From Halomonas sp. NO4 (GTDB lineage: Bacteria; Pseudomonadota; Gammaproteobacteria; Pseudomonadales; Halomonadaceae), in contig NZ_WHMA01000015.1 in the NCBI RefSeq assembly GCF_010994375.1, positions 1-64,000 on the forward strand: DNA of 64,000 nucleotides, in the 5' to 3' direction. Below the pieces are notes generated by a model. That model was not told where the DNA came from. It ran no database searches and saw only the letters and a program-made list of their open reading frames with translations. Positions 25,564 to 34,221 of this stretch are shown one piece after another (position 1 is the stretch's first letter; each line of letters opens with the position of its first letter). Both the position numbers and the translations under genes were made by a program.

Positions 25564-26031
25564 ATGAAGATCGGTGAACTGGCCGCGGCCACCAGCTGCG
25601 CAGTGGAGACCATCCGCTACTACGAGCGCGAGGGGCTGTTGCCCGAGCCGACGCGCAGCCGCGCCAACTACCGGCTATACGGTGACTCCCACGCCCAGCG
25701 GCTGCGCTTCATTCGCCACTGCCGGGCGCTGGACATGACGCTTGAGGAGATTCGCACCCTGCTCGACTACCACGACCATCCGCGCCAGCCCTGCGATGCG
25801 GTCAACGGCCTGATCGATGACCACCTGGCCCACGTGGAGGCGCGCATCGCCCAGCTCCAGGCGCTGCGCGAGGCGCTGGTCGCCCTGCGCTCGCGCTGCG
25901 CGGGGGCGGCCGACTCGGCCCACTGCGGCATCCTGCAGGAGCTGTCGCAGCCGCTGGACGGCGAAGCGCTGGCCGTGCCCGAGACGGACAGCCATGTGCC
26001 GGGGCCGCATCGCGGCGGTGGCACGGGCTGA
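25564..26031 (+). CDS. cadR: MerR-family Cd(II)/Pb(II)-responsive regulator
   Basis: 155 residues. N-terminal MerR HTH (MKIGELAAATSCAVETIRYYEREGLLPEP) is followed by the dimerisation helix and metal-binding cysteines at 77 (QPCDAVNGLI), 112 and 121 (HCGIL), the CadR/PbrR pattern. The tail ends with a His-containing extension (DSHVPGPHRGGG), as in CadR proteins. GAGGAG precedes ATG 25564. It binds the operator immediately upstream and activates the divergent ATPase gene; this follows from family knowledge. Confidence 0.92.
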   Translation: MKIGELAAATSCAVETIRYYEREGLLPEPTRSRANYRLYGDSHAQRLRFIRHCRALDMTLEEIRTLLDYHDHPRQPCDAVNGLIDDHLAHVEARIAQLQALREALVALRSRCAGAADSAHCGILQELSQPLDGEALAVPETDSHVPGPHRGGGTG

Positions 26032-26037
26032 AACGCA

Positions 26038-26065
26038 ATCGCCCCCGGCCGTGGCCGAGGGCGAT
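26038..26065. terminator. Convergent hairpin between cadR and the binding-protein gene
   Basis: ATCGCCC / GGGCGAT plus an inner CGGC / GCCG stem, one mismatch between them. It lies seven bases after the cadR stop and about 50 bp after the end of the converging gene. No strong T-run on either side. Confidence 0.5.
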
Positions 26066-26114
26066 GTGGGAGTAGAGGCTCGACGAGCGCGCTGGCGATC
26101 AACCGCCGTGGCAC

Positions 26115-26885
26115 TCATTCCTCGCCAAAGTACTTGGCGTGAATCTCGTCGTAGGTGCCATTCTCCTGCAGGGTGTCGAGCGCCTCGTTGAAGGCCTGGG
26201 CAAGCTCTTGGTCGCGCTGGCGGAAGGCGATGCCGAAGCCCTCGCCGAAGTACTCCTTGGGCTCGGTGATCATCTCGCCCACCACCTTGTAGTTGCCGGC
26301 TTCGCTGTCGAGTAGGGTGGACTTGCCGATGGGGAAGTCGAGGAAGACGGCATCGAGACGCCCGGCATCCATGTCCAGCACCATGTCGTCGGCGGTGGCA
26401 TAGCGGTTGACGTCGGCCACGTCGCCGTACATGTCGGTGACGTAGTTGTCCTGCAGGGTGCCGCGCTGCACGCCGATGGTCATGCCTTCCAGGGTCTCTT
26501 CGCTGGGCGTGCCGATCTCGACGTCGGCGGGCGCGAACCAGGCGGAGGGCGGGGTGATGTAGGGATCGGAGAAGAGCACCTGCTCGCGGCGCTGCTCGTT
26601 GATGGTCATGGAGGACATGATGGCGTCGTACTTGCGCGCCATCAGGCCGGGGATGATGCCGTCCCAACCCTGCACGACCCACTCGCACTCGATGCCGATC
26701 TCGGCACACAGGGCGTTGCCCAGCTCGATGTCGAAACCGGTCAGCTCGCCCTCGGGCGTGCGGTACTCCATGGGCTCGTAGGGCACGTCGACGCCGATGC
26801 GGATGTCACGGACCTCGGCGCTGGCGCTGCCGGCGATCAGGGCGGTGCCGAGCACGCCGAGGCTTAGGATCTTGTGGAGCTTCAT
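26115..26885 (-). CDS. Arginine/ornithine-type ABC transporter substrate-binding protein
   Basis: 256 residues. Signal peptide MKLHKILSLGVLGTALIAGS with cleavage near SASA-E. The mature SBP family 3 domain shows IRIGVDVPYEPMEYRTPEGELTGFDIELGNALC and YDAIMSSMTINEQRREQVLFSDPY, typical of LAO/ArgT/AotJ proteins; the Arg that binds the ligand carboxylate is in the latter stretch. It is the last gene of the importer, 142 bp after the permease gene, a gap that may hold its own regulatory signals, though none is obvious. Confidence 0.9.
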   Translation of the reverse strand: MKLHKILSLGVLGTALIAGSASAEVRDIRIGVDVPYEPMEYRTPEGELTGFDIELGNALCAEIGIECEWVVQGWDGIIPGLMARKYDAIMSSMTINEQRREQVLFSDPYITPPSAWFAPADVEIGTPSEETLEGMTIGVQRGTLQDNYVTDMYGDVADVNRYATADDMVLDMDAGRLDAVFLDFPIGKSTLLDSEAGNYKVVGEMITEPKEYFGEGFGIAFRQRDQELAQAFNEALDTLQENGTYDEIHAKYFGEE

Positions 26886-27027
26886 GGGCTGTCCCCTGTT
26901 GTTGGTGATGTCGCCGGGTAGGCGATGACCCGTCCAAGATAGCGGATGGTCCGGCGGGCCGAAAGGGGGAACCGGCGGGTTTCGAACGCCAGTTCCCAAC
27001 GCTCGTTTTACGCTGCTCGGTGCCGGC

Positions 27028-27759
27028 TCAGCCGCTGGCCGGCTTGAGGTGGGCGAGCAGGCGCCGCTCGAGCCAGCGGAAGAAGTAGAGGATGGCGAAG
27101 GTCAGGCACAGGTAGATGGCCGCCACGAACAGGAAGGCCTCGAAGGGCGCGTAGTAGCGCGCGTAGACGAAGCGGGCCGCGCCGGTGAGGTCCATGATGG
27201 TCACCACGCTGGCGATGGCGCTGGCGTGGAGCATGAAGATCACCTCGTTGCCGTAGGCGGGCAGGGCGCGGCGAAAGGCGCTGGGCAGCACGATGCGGCG
27301 CAGCATGAGCCTGCGCGACATGCCGTAGGCGCGCGCCGCCTCGATCTCGCCGCGCGGCGTGGCCTGAATGGCGCCGTGGAAGATCTCGGTGGTGTAGGCG
27401 GCGGTGTTGAGCGTGAAAGCGATCAGCGCCGGCACGAAGGGCTTCTCGAGAATCACCCACAGCCAGGTCTCCTGGATGCCCTCGACGAACACCACCCCGT
27501 AGTAGATCAGGTAGAGTTGCACCAGCAGCGGCGTGCCGCGAAACACGTAGGTGTAGGCGAAGATCGGCCACTTGACCCAGGGGCGCTTCGAGCCGCGGCC
27601 GATGGCCAGCGGCACGGCGGCCACCAGTCCGATCACCAGCGACAGGAACACCAGCTGCACGGTGGTGGTAAGCCCCTCGCCGTAGTAGCCGAAGGTCTGC
27701 AGGGTAAAGATGCTGTTGTCGGCCAGTTGGGCCTCTAGCCAGGTCATCAGGGCGTCCAT
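27028..27759 (-). CDS. Basic amino acid ABC transporter permease (HisM/AotM-like)
   Basis: 243 residues with five to six membrane segments and the coupling loop ARAYGMSRRLMLRRIVLPSAFRRALPAYGNE. YVFRGTPLLVQLYLIYYG is the HisM/ArtM-group hallmark. Its start codon overlaps the stop of the companion permease (ATGA-type overlap at 27759-27761), so both subunits are made together. Inner-membrane heterodimer with the next gene. Confidence 0.9.
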   Translation of the reverse strand: MDALMTWLEAQLADNSIFTLQTFGYYGEGLTTTVQLVFLSLVIGLVAAVPLAIGRGSKRPWVKWPIFAYTYVFRGTPLLVQLYLIYYGVVFVEGIQETWLWVILEKPFVPALIAFTLNTAAYTTEIFHGAIQATPRGEIEAARAYGMSRRLMLRRIVLPSAFRRALPAYGNEVIFMLHASAIASVVTIMDLTGAARFVYARYYAPFEAFLFVAAIYLCLTFAILYFFRWLERRLLAHLKPASG

Positions 27760-28463
27760 CAGTCCGCCTCCCGGTAGCCGACGTTGTAGCGTTTCTGCAG
27801 TCGCGCGAAGCCCCATTCCGAGACGCTGGCGATCAGCAGGTAGATAACGGCCACGATGAGCATGAAGGTGAAGGGCTCGCGGGTAGCCTTGGAGGCCTCC
27901 GAGGCGACGCGCACCATGTCGGAGAGGCCGATCACCGAGACCAGCGCCGTGGTCTTGAGCAGCACCATCCAGTTGTTGGAGAGCCCGGGGATGGCGTGGC
28001 GCATCATCTGCGGAAAGCGGATGCGTCGGAACACCAACCACTGGCTCATGCCGTAGGCGCGTCCCGCCTCGATCTGGCCGCTGTCCACGGCGAGGAAGGC
28101 GCCGCGGAAGGTCTCGCCCATGTAGGCGCCGAAGATCAGGCCGATGGTGATCACGCCGGCGACGAACTCGTTGACGTTGATGAAGATGTCGATATCGAAC
28201 TGGTAGTAGAGCCAGTCGGTGAACATGTTGATGCCGATCTGGCCGCCGAAGAACATCAGCATCATCAGCACCAGGTCGGGTACGCCGCGGATGATGGTGG
28301 TGTAGAGGGTGCCGATGCGATGAGCCAGCCAGCTGCGCGACATCTTGGCGCTGGCGGTGATGAGGCCCAGCACGATGGCCAGCGCCAGCGACAGCACCGC
28401 CAGCTCGATGGTGACCAGGGCGCCTTCGGCGAGGCGCGGGCCGTAGCCATGCAGGTCGATCAT
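27759..28463 (-). CDS. Basic amino acid ABC transporter permease (HisQ/AotQ-like)
   Basis: 234 residues, MIDLHGYGPRLAEGALVTIELAVLSLALA at the N-terminus and IIRGVPDLVLMMLMFFGGQIG near 58-78, matching HisQ/AotQ. The loop AGRAYGMSQWLVFRRIRFPQMMRHAIPGLSN contacts the ATPase. It lies 24 bp after the ATPase gene and is followed by the HisM-like partner. Confidence 0.9.
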   Translation of the reverse strand: MIDLHGYGPRLAEGALVTIELAVLSLALAIVLGLITASAKMSRSWLAHRIGTLYTTIIRGVPDLVLMMLMFFGGQIGINMFTDWLYYQFDIDIFINVNEFVAGVITIGLIFGAYMGETFRGAFLAVDSGQIEAGRAYGMSQWLVFRRIRFPQMMRHAIPGLSNNWMVLLKTTALVSVIGLSDMVRVASEASKATREPFTFMLIVAVIYLLIASVSEWGFARLQKRYNVGYREAD

Positions 28464-28487
28464 GGGTCTATCCTCATGGGGCCCCGC

Positions 28488-29258
28488 TCAGTGCTTGGGC
28501 GCCAGGAACTGCTTGAGCCGCTCGGATCGCGGGTTGCCCAGCACGTCCGCCGGCGCGCCGGCTTCCTCGATCACGCCCTGGTGCAGATAGATCACCTGGC
28601 TCGAGACGTCGCGGGCAAAGGCCATCTCGTGGGTCACCACGATCATGGTGCGCCCCTCCTTGGCCAGGTCGCGCATGACCTTGAGCACGTCGCCGACGAG
28701 CTCGGGGTCGAGGGCCGAAGTGGGCTCGTCGAAGAGCATCACCTCCGGGTCCATGGCGAGCGCCCGGGCGATGGCGCCGCGCTGCTGCTGGCCGCCGGAC
28801 ATCTGCGCCGGATAGGCGTCGGCGCGCTCGCTGAGCCCCACCCGGTCGAGCAGGGCGCGGGCCTGTTCGATGGCTTCCTTCTTCGGCTTGCCGAGCACGT
28901 GGACCGGGGCCTCGATGACGTTCTCGAGCAGCGTCATGTGCGCCCAGAGGTTGAAGCTCTGGAACACCATGGAGAGCTTGGCGCGCATGCGCACGACCTG
29001 CTTCCAGTCCGCCGGCTCGCGGCCGTGCTTGGTTTGTTTGAAGCGAACCGTCTCGCCGTGGACGATCAGCTCGCCCTCGTCGGGCTGCTCGAGAAGGTTC
29101 ATGCAGCGCAGGAAGGTGCTCTTGCCGGAACCGGAGGCTCCGATCAGGGTGATCACATCTCCCTTGTGGGCCGCGAGCGACAGCCCCTTGAGGACTTCGG
29201 TGTCGCCGAAGCGCTTCTTGATGTTGCGCACCTCGAGGGGAATCGGGGTATCGGCCAT
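28488..29258 (-). CDS. Basic amino acid ABC transporter ATPase (HisP/AotP-like)
   Basis: 256 residues. Walker [20 protein letters not shown]-loop [13 protein letters not shown], signature [19 protein letters not shown], Walker [15 protein letters not shown] and switch His in [10 protein letters not shown] are intact. The sequence after the Q-loop and the C-terminal [11 protein letters not shown] are typical of HisP. It follows astE by 89 bp on the same strand, so uptake and arginine breakdown are linked here. Confidence 0.92.
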   Translation of the reverse strand: MADTPIPLEVRNIKKRFGDTEVLKGLSLAAHKGDVITLIGASGSGKSTFLRCMNLLEQPDEGELIVHGETVRFKQTKHGREPADWKQVVRMRAKLSMVFQSFNLWAHMTLLENVIEAPVHVLGKPKKEAIEQARALLDRVGLSERADAYPAQMSGGQQQRGAIARALAMDPEVMLFDEPTSALDPELVGDVLKVMRDLAKEGRTMIVVTHEMAFARDVSSQVIYLHQGVIEEAGAPADVLGNPRSERLKQFLAPKH

Positions 29259-29312
29259 GGGGCGGCTCCAGGTCGGACGAACGGGCTGGCACGAAAGAGG
29301 GCGATTTTAACA

Positions 29313-29344
29313 GGCCAGGGCGGTTTGGGCAGCGGCTCCTGGCC
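29313..29344 (-). terminator. Hairpin after astE
   Basis: GGCCAGG / CCTGGCC with an 18-nt loop begins four bases after the astE stop. On the minus strand it is followed by TGTTAAAATCG, which could serve as a short T-run or as a -10 for the ABC genes. Confidence 0.4.
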
Positions 29345-29347
29345 GGT

Positions 29348-30340
29348 TCAGCGCTCCGGGGGTGCCTCGGGACGCACCAGCAGCGCGGCCCGCGCGCCCA
29401 GCTCGACCTGGGCATTGGGGAAGACCACCCACAACGGCGCCTCGCCCACGATGAAGGGACCGGCCTCGCCATCCTCGGTGAGCCGGGTACCGGGGGCGAA
29501 CTGGGTGAAGTTGGGCGTGTCGTCGGCAAAGCACAGCCGGAAGTCCTGGCTCTCGCGCCTGAGCTCGTGGACGACCCGGAAGTAGGTCATGCCCGCCGGT
29601 TCGGCGCTTGGCGGTGTCTCGCCGGCGATCAGCGCCTCGAGCAGCCGTGCCATGGGGGCGAGGGCGGCCAGGTCGTTGTCGCCGAAGGAGCGCACCCGAC
29701 CCAGCTCCAGGGTGAAGACTTGGGCTGAGTGGTAGTGCTTGGAATAGTGCGAGAAGGTCCAGCTGTGCTGGTGCTGATGCAGCACGGCCTGGATATCGGC
29801 GGCGGCCAGCCAGCGCCACTGCTCGGGGCTGACCGGCGTGGCGGCGAAGGGGCTGACCGCAAAGCGCGGGTAGTGGCTGTCGCGGATCGCCGTGTGCAGA
29901 TCGTAATGCAGACGTTCCTTCCCCGGTTGGCGGGCGAAGAAGGCGTCCACCGCGGCCATCAGCTCGCGGGCGCGATCGGGCTCCGGGCCGTGCTCCGCCA
30001 GGTCGCGGTGAAACAGCCGGTTGAGGTTGGTGTCCAGGTAGCGCACGCCCGCACGGATCGCCTCGAGGTTGCCAAGGATCACCAGCAGCGGCGCGCCGAG
30101 GCGCAGCAGGCCGGCCTCGAGGCGAGCCAGCGCCGCGCCGAGCAGCTCGATGGGGGCGGTCTCGTTGCCATGAATGCCGGCTGAGAGAACACCGACGCGA
30201 GCAGCGGGGCCCGGGCGGTCGGGGGTCAGCTCGAGCAGTCCGGGGGCGTGAATCGTGAAGCGACCGCCGGGCACGCGGCCCTCGCGCGGTGTGGCGGTAG
30301 CGTGCTCTTCCAGACTGGCGTCGAGCCATTCGGCCAGCAT
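29348..30340 (-). CDS. astE: Succinylglutamate desuccinylase
   Basis: 330 residues. Last step of the arginine succinyltransferase pathway: N-succinylglutamate to succinate and glutamate. Zinc ligands appear as His 57 and Glu 60 (AGIHGNETAP) and His 149 (YDLHTAIRDS), with the catalytic Glu near 212 (FTLELGRV). These match the M14-like AstE/aspartoacylase family. The other ast genes are not in the window. Being upstream of a basic amino acid importer supports arginine as the imported compound. Confidence 0.93.
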   Translation of the reverse strand: MLAEWLDASLEEHATATPREGRVPGGRFTIHAPGLLELTPDRPGPAARVGVLSAGIHGNETAPIELLGAALARLEAGLLRLGAPLLVILGNLEAIRAGVRYLDTNLNRLFHRDLAEHGPEPDRARELMAAVDAFFARQPGKERLHYDLHTAIRDSHYPRFAVSPFAATPVSPEQWRWLAAADIQAVLHQHQHSWTFSHYSKHYHSAQVFTLELGRVRSFGDNDLAALAPMARLLEALIAGETPPSAEPAGMTYFRVVHELRRESQDFRLCFADDTPNFTQFAPGTRLTEDGEAGPFIVGEAPLWVVFPNAQVELGARAALLVRPEAPPER

Positions 30341-30495
30341 GACAGTCTCCCTGGGCGTGTCGATGAGGCCGCGGCAAGCGGCGCTGCAGCGCTGACAGTC
30401 TACCCTCGCCCATGACCATGGCCCAATGGGCGGCTCTCGCCGCGTGGCGTAGGCTCGACATCCTGCCCTCTTTACCTGCCTTCCGGGAGTGTGCC

Positions 30496-31377
30496 ATGTC
30501 CGCCGAACCCTACGACCTGGGCCGCCATCTCAACGACCACTATGCCGGACCGGCCGGCCAGGGCGAAGGCCTGCTGGCGCGGCTTCATGAGGCCTTCCGC
30601 GCGGCCGGGCGCGAGCCCGATCGGCTGAGCCTGGATGACATCGCCGGCATCGACCAGCTGCACCTAGGCGGGCGCACGGCCAGCCGTTCCCTGGCGACGC
30701 TGGGCACGGTGGCGCCGGGCGAGCGCGTGCTCGACGTGGGGTGCGGCACTGGCGGGGCCAGCCGCCTGCTGGCCGACGAGTACGGCGCCGAGGTCACCGG
30801 TGTGGACATCACCCGCGACTTCGTGGCGGTGGCGAGCTGGCTGAGCGCGGCCACGGGGCTCGCCGAGCGCACCCGCTTCCTGTGCGCCGACGCCGCGGCC
30901 GTGCCCCTGGCGGCGGGCAGCGTCGAGGTGGTGTGGTGTCAGCACGCCCTGATGAACATGCCCGCGGTGCCTCGCGTGCTGGCCGAGTGGCATCGGCTGC
31001 TGGTGCCGGGCGGTCGGGTGCTGCTGCACGAGGTGGTGGCCGGCGACAACCGCGAACCGTTGGCCCTGCCGGTGCCCTGGGCCCGCAGCGCGGCGACTAG
31101 CCATCTGCGCTCGCGGGAGGCGCTCGAGCGCTGCCTGGCCCTGGCCGGCTTCGTGCCCGAGACGGTGCGCGATGTCACCCAAGCCGCGCTGGCCTGGCGA
31201 CAGACCCGCAGCGAGCACGAGAGCATTGCCGCCGTGTCGGCGGCTGGGCAATCCATGCCCGGTCCCGCCCTGATCTTCGGCGATGACTTCCCGCTCATGG
31301 GGCGCAACCTGCGCGACAACCTGGCTGCCGACAAGGTGCGCATCCTCGAGGGGGTGTGGCGGCGCGGCAATCGATGA
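30496..31377 (+). CDS. Class I SAM-dependent methyltransferase
   Basis: 293 residues. The SAM-binding motif I is VLDVGCGTGGASRLLADEYGAEVTGVDI near 80-107, acidic motif II follows, and motif III region is RVLAEWHRLLVPGGRVLLHEV. IDQLHLGGRTASRSLA before the SAM domain recalls sarcosine/dimethylglycine and sterol-type methyltransferases, which have D-Q/E-x-H-x-G there. The start ATG 30496 follows GGGAG. A role in betaine synthesis would suit a halophile but is not shown: substrate unknown. Confidence 0.75.
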   Translation: MSAEPYDLGRHLNDHYAGPAGQGEGLLARLHEAFRAAGREPDRLSLDDIAGIDQLHLGGRTASRSLATLGTVAPGERVLDVGCGTGGASRLLADEYGAEVTGVDITRDFVAVASWLSAATGLAERTRFLCADAAAVPLAAGSVEVVWCQHALMNMPAVPRVLAEWHRLLVPGGRVLLHEVVAGDNREPLALPVPWARSAATSHLRSREALERCLALAGFVPETVRDVTQAALAWRQTRSEHESIAAVSAAGQSMPGPALIFGDDFPLMGRNLRDNLAADKVRILEGVWRRGNR

Positions 31378-31410
31378 AATCGAACCTAGGCGACGAAAAC
31401 CTTCGCTTTT

Positions 31411-31439
31411 TTGCACGCGGCCAGCCCGTATGCTGTGAT
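31411..31439 (+). promoter_or_regulatory. Sigma-70-like promoter of wrbA
   Basis: TTGCAC (31411-31416), 17-bp spacer, TGTGAT (31434-31439) with an extended TGC before the -10. It lies 30 bp before the wrbA ATG, with AGAGGAG as the RBS. Confidence 0.45.
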
Positions 31440-31468
31440 CGTTCATCAGCCAACAGAGGAGCGTTGTC

Positions 31469-32065
31469 ATGACCCAGGTTCTCGTGCTTTATCACTCCAT
31501 GTACGGTCATATCGACACCCTGGCCGGCGCCGTCGCCGAGGGCGCGCGCCAGGTGGCGGGCGTCGAGGTCACCGTCAAGCGGGTACCCGAAACCATGGAC
31601 CCGGAGACCTTCGCCAAGGCCGGCGGTCAGCAGTTCGATACCCCTGAGGCGACGCCTCAGGAGCTCGTCGACTACGATGCGGTGATCTTCGGCAGCCCCA
31701 CGCGCTTCGGCAACATGAGCGGCCAGATGCGCAACTTCCTCGACCAGACCGGCGGCCTGTGGGCCAAGGGGGCGCTGCGCGGCAAGGTGGCGAGCGTCTT
31801 CACCTCCACCGGCACCGGCGGCGGCCAGGAGACCACCATCACCTCCTTCTGGCACACTCTGGCCCACCAGGGCATGGTCATCGTGCCGCTCGGCTATGGC
31901 ATCGGCGAGCAGTACATCTTCGATCAGGCCGGTGGCGGCAACCCCTATGGCGCCTCGACCATCGCCGGCAGCGACGGCTCGCGCCAGCCCGACGAGCGCG
32001 AACTCAAGATCGCCCGCTTCCAGGGCGAGCACGTGGCCAGCATCGCCGCCAAGCTCGCCGCCTAA
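31469..32065 (+). CDS. wrbA: NAD(P)H:quinone oxidoreductase WrbA
   Basis: 198 residues, the standard WrbA length. Flavodoxin-like FMN site [21 protein letters not shown] at the N-terminus, then [34 protein letters not shown] and [33 protein letters not shown], all WrbA signatures. A cytoplasmic tetramer that reduces quinones by two electrons and limits redox cycling. Single gene between a promoter and a strong bidirectional hairpin. Confidence 0.95.
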   Translation: MTQVLVLYHSMYGHIDTLAGAVAEGARQVAGVEVTVKRVPETMDPETFAKAGGQQFDTPEATPQELVDYDAVIFGSPTRFGNMSGQMRNFLDQTGGLWAKGALRGKVASVFTSTGTGGGQETTITSFWHTLAHQGMVIVPLGYGIGEQYIFDQAGGGNPYGASTIAGSDGSRQPDERELKIARFQGEHVASIAAKLAA

Positions 32066-32095
32066 GCGCCGTCACGGCGACGCCGTGTCAGACAC

Positions 32096-32126
32096 AGGCC
32101 CCGCCCGGGTACTCTCGGCGGGGCCT
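32096..32126. terminator. Bidirectional terminator between wrbA and tartrate dehydrogenase gene
   Basis: A 10-bp stem AGGCCCCGCC / GGCGGGGCCT with an 11-nt loop, extended by CAC / GTG beyond a one-base bulge. It sits between convergent genes. Confidence 0.65.
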
Positions 32127-32146
32127 TGTGGTGTCAGGAAGCCGCC

Positions 32147-33220
32147 TCAGCCGGCGATGCGCGCGGCGATGGCGCGACCCAGGCTCTGGGTGTTGCCTTT
32201 GCCGCCGACGTCCGGCGTCAGCACGGCCGGGTCACCCTCGGCGAGCACCGCCTCGAAGGCGCCGACGATGGCCTCGCTGGCCTCCTTGTGGCCCAGGTGC
32301 TCGAGCAGCATGGCGCCGGACCAGACCTGGCCGATGGGGTTGGCGATGCCGCGCCCGGCGATGTCCGGGGCGCTGCCGTGCACCGGCTCGAAGAGGCTCG
32401 GGAAGGTGCCGTCGGGGTTGATGTTGGCCGAGGGCGCCACGCCGATGGTGCCGGTGCAGGCCGGGCCCAGGTCGGAGAGGATGTCGCCGAAGAGGTTGCT
32501 GGCCACCACCACGTCGAACCAGTCGGGGTGCATCACGAAGTTGGCGGTGAGAATGTCGATGTGGAATTGGTCGACGCTCACGTCGGGATAGTTCGCCCCC
32601 ATGGCCTTCACGCGCTCGTCCCACCACGGCATGGTGATGGCGATGCCGTTGGACTTGGTGGCCGAGGTGAGCTTCTTCCGCGGCCGCGACTGGGCCAGCT
32701 CATAGGCGAACTTGAGCACCCGGTCGACGCCGGTGCGGGTCATCACGGTCTCCTGGATCACCACCTCGCGGTCGGTGCCCTCGAACATCTTGCCGCCGAC
32801 GCTGGAGTATTCGCCCTCGGTGTTCTCGCGCACCACGTAGAAGTCGATGTCGCCCGGCTCGCGGCCGGCCAGCGGGCTTTTCACGCCGGGCAGCAGCTTG
32901 CAGGGGCGCAGGTTGACGTACTGGTCGAAGCGGCGGCGGAACTGCAGCAGCGACCCCCACAGCGAGATGTGGTCGGGCACCGTCTCCGGCCAGCCCACGG
33001 CGCCGTAGAAGATGGCGTCGAAGTCCTTCAACCGTTCGAACCAGTCGTCGGGCAGCATCTGGCCGTGCTCGGCGTAGTAGTCGCAGCTGGCGAAGTCGAA
33101 GTGCTCGAGCTCGAGATCGATGGCGAAGCGCTTGGCAACGGCCTCGAGGGCGCGCAGCCCTTCGGGCATCACTTCCTTGCCGATGCCGTCGCCGGGAATG
33201 ACAGCGATGCGCTGGGTCAT
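32147..33220 (-). CDS. Tartrate / D-malate dehydrogenase (decarboxylating)
   Basis: 357 residues of the isocitrate/isopropylmalate dehydrogenase family. Signatures: IAVIPGDGIGKEVMPEG, the substrate loop LLQFRRRFDQYVNLRP, VVRENTEGEYSSVGG, and the metal site NLFGDILSDLGPACTGTIGVAPSANI. YVNLRPCKLLPGVKSPL is typical of the TtuC/DmlA subgroup, which oxidises D-malate or tartrate with NAD and Mn. Its start overlaps the stop of an upstream alpha/beta hydrolase (ATGA), so the hydrolase product may be its substrate. A divergent LysR suggests induction like E. coli dmlA. Confidence 0.88.
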   Translation of the reverse strand: MTQRIAVIPGDGIGKEVMPEGLRALEAVAKRFAIDLELEHFDFASCDYYAEHGQMLPDDWFERLKDFDAIFYGAVGWPETVPDHISLWGSLLQFRRRFDQYVNLRPCKLLPGVKSPLAGREPGDIDFYVVRENTEGEYSSVGGKMFEGTDREVVIQETVMTRTGVDRVLKFAYELAQSRPRKKLTSATKSNGIAITMPWWDERVKAMGANYPDVSVDQFHIDILTANFVMHPDWFDVVVASNLFGDILSDLGPACTGTIGVAPSANINPDGTFPSLFEPVHGSAPDIAGRGIANPIGQVWSGAMLLEHLGHKEASEAIVGAFEAVLAEGDPAVLTPDVGGKGNTQSLGRAIAARIAG

Positions 33221-34119
33221 GGGGTGTCTCCTGAGTGGTCGTGGGGGAAGAAGTCGGTGATCTGTGCGAGCAGCGCCTCGGGGGCCTCCTCGGGCAGGTA
33301 GTGGCCGCAGGGCAGCGCCTCGCCCTCGACCCGCTCGGCCACGCGGCGCCACTCGGCGAGCGGGTCGAAGCAGCGCTCGATGACGCCGTGCTCGCCCCAC
33401 AGCACGCGCAGCGGGCAGGCGATGCGCCGCCCCGCGTCGCGGTCGGCGCGGTCGTATTCCAGGTCGATGGTGGCGGCGGCGCGGTAGTCCTCGCACAGGG
33501 CGTGGGCGGCGCCGGGCTGGGCCAGGCAGCGCTGGTACTCGGCGATGGCCGCCGGGTCGAAGGCGTCGAGACTGGCGTGGCGGCCGCCCATCGTGCGGGT
33601 GATGTAGGCGTCGGGCGAGGCCTCGATCAGCGTCTCCGGCAGCGGCGCCGGCTGGATCAGAAAGAACCAGTGAAAATAGGCGGTGGCGAAGGTGCGGTCG
33701 GTCTGCTCGTACATGGCCAGCGTCGGGGCGATGTCGAGCAGCATCAGCCGATCGAGCGCCTCGGGGTGGTCCATGGCCAGGCGGTGCCCGACACGCCCGC
33801 CGCGGTCGTGGCCGCACAGCGAAAAGCGCGGGAAACCCAGCTCGCGCATCACGGCGACCTGGTCGGCGGCCATGGTGCGCTTGCTGTAGTTGGCATGATC
33901 CGAGTCGCCGGGTGGCTTCGACGCATCGCCGTAGCCGCGCAGGTCGGTGGCCACCACGGTGTAGTGGCGCGCCAGCGGCTCGGCCAGGCGGTGCCAGATC
34001 GCATGGGTCTGGGGGTGACCGTGGAGCAGCAGCAGTGGCGGCCCCGAGCCGCCGATGCGGCCGTGGATGCGCACGTCGCTGTCGGTGGCGATGTCGAAGG
34101 TGCGAAAGCCCGTAAACAT
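33217..34119 (-). CDS. Alpha/beta hydrolase, haloacetate dehalogenase / epoxide hydrolase-like
   Basis: 300 residues. Active-site features of fluoroacetate dehalogenases are visible: oxyanion HGHPQTHAIW (33-42), nucleophile Asp 105 with Arg 106 and Arg 109 (GHDRGGRVGHR), acid Asp 129, the halide-binding His 150-Trp 151 (YFHWFF), and the late His in CGHYLPEE. The DLRGYGDASKP stretch near 59-69 is also conserved. Dehalogenation of haloacetate would give glycolate. However, it overlaps the tartrate/D-malate dehydrogenase gene, which suggests a four-carbon substrate such as an epoxy- or halosuccinate instead. Family membership is solid; the substrate is open. Confidence 0.82.
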   Translation of the reverse strand: MFTGFRTFDIATDSDVRIHGRIGGSGPPLLLLHGHPQTHAIWHRLAEPLARHYTVVATDLRGYGDASKPPGDSDHANYSKRTMAADQVAVMRELGFPRFSLCGHDRGGRVGHRLAMDHPEALDRLMLLDIAPTLAMYEQTDRTFATAYFHWFFLIQPAPLPETLIEASPDAYITRTMGGRHASLDAFDPAAIAEYQRCLAQPGAAHALCEDYRAAATIDLEYDRADRDAGRRIACPLRVLWGEHGVIERCFDPLAEWRRVAERVEGEALPCGHYLPEEAPEALLAQITDFFPHDHSGDTP

Positions 34120-34221
34120 CCTCTCTCTCCCTCGAGGGTGGCGATGACAGTCTAGCCCTTGTGGCCCTGAGGATAATCGGGCTGAATGGAAAGGCATTGT
34201 TGATTTCAGGTGGAGAATTGC

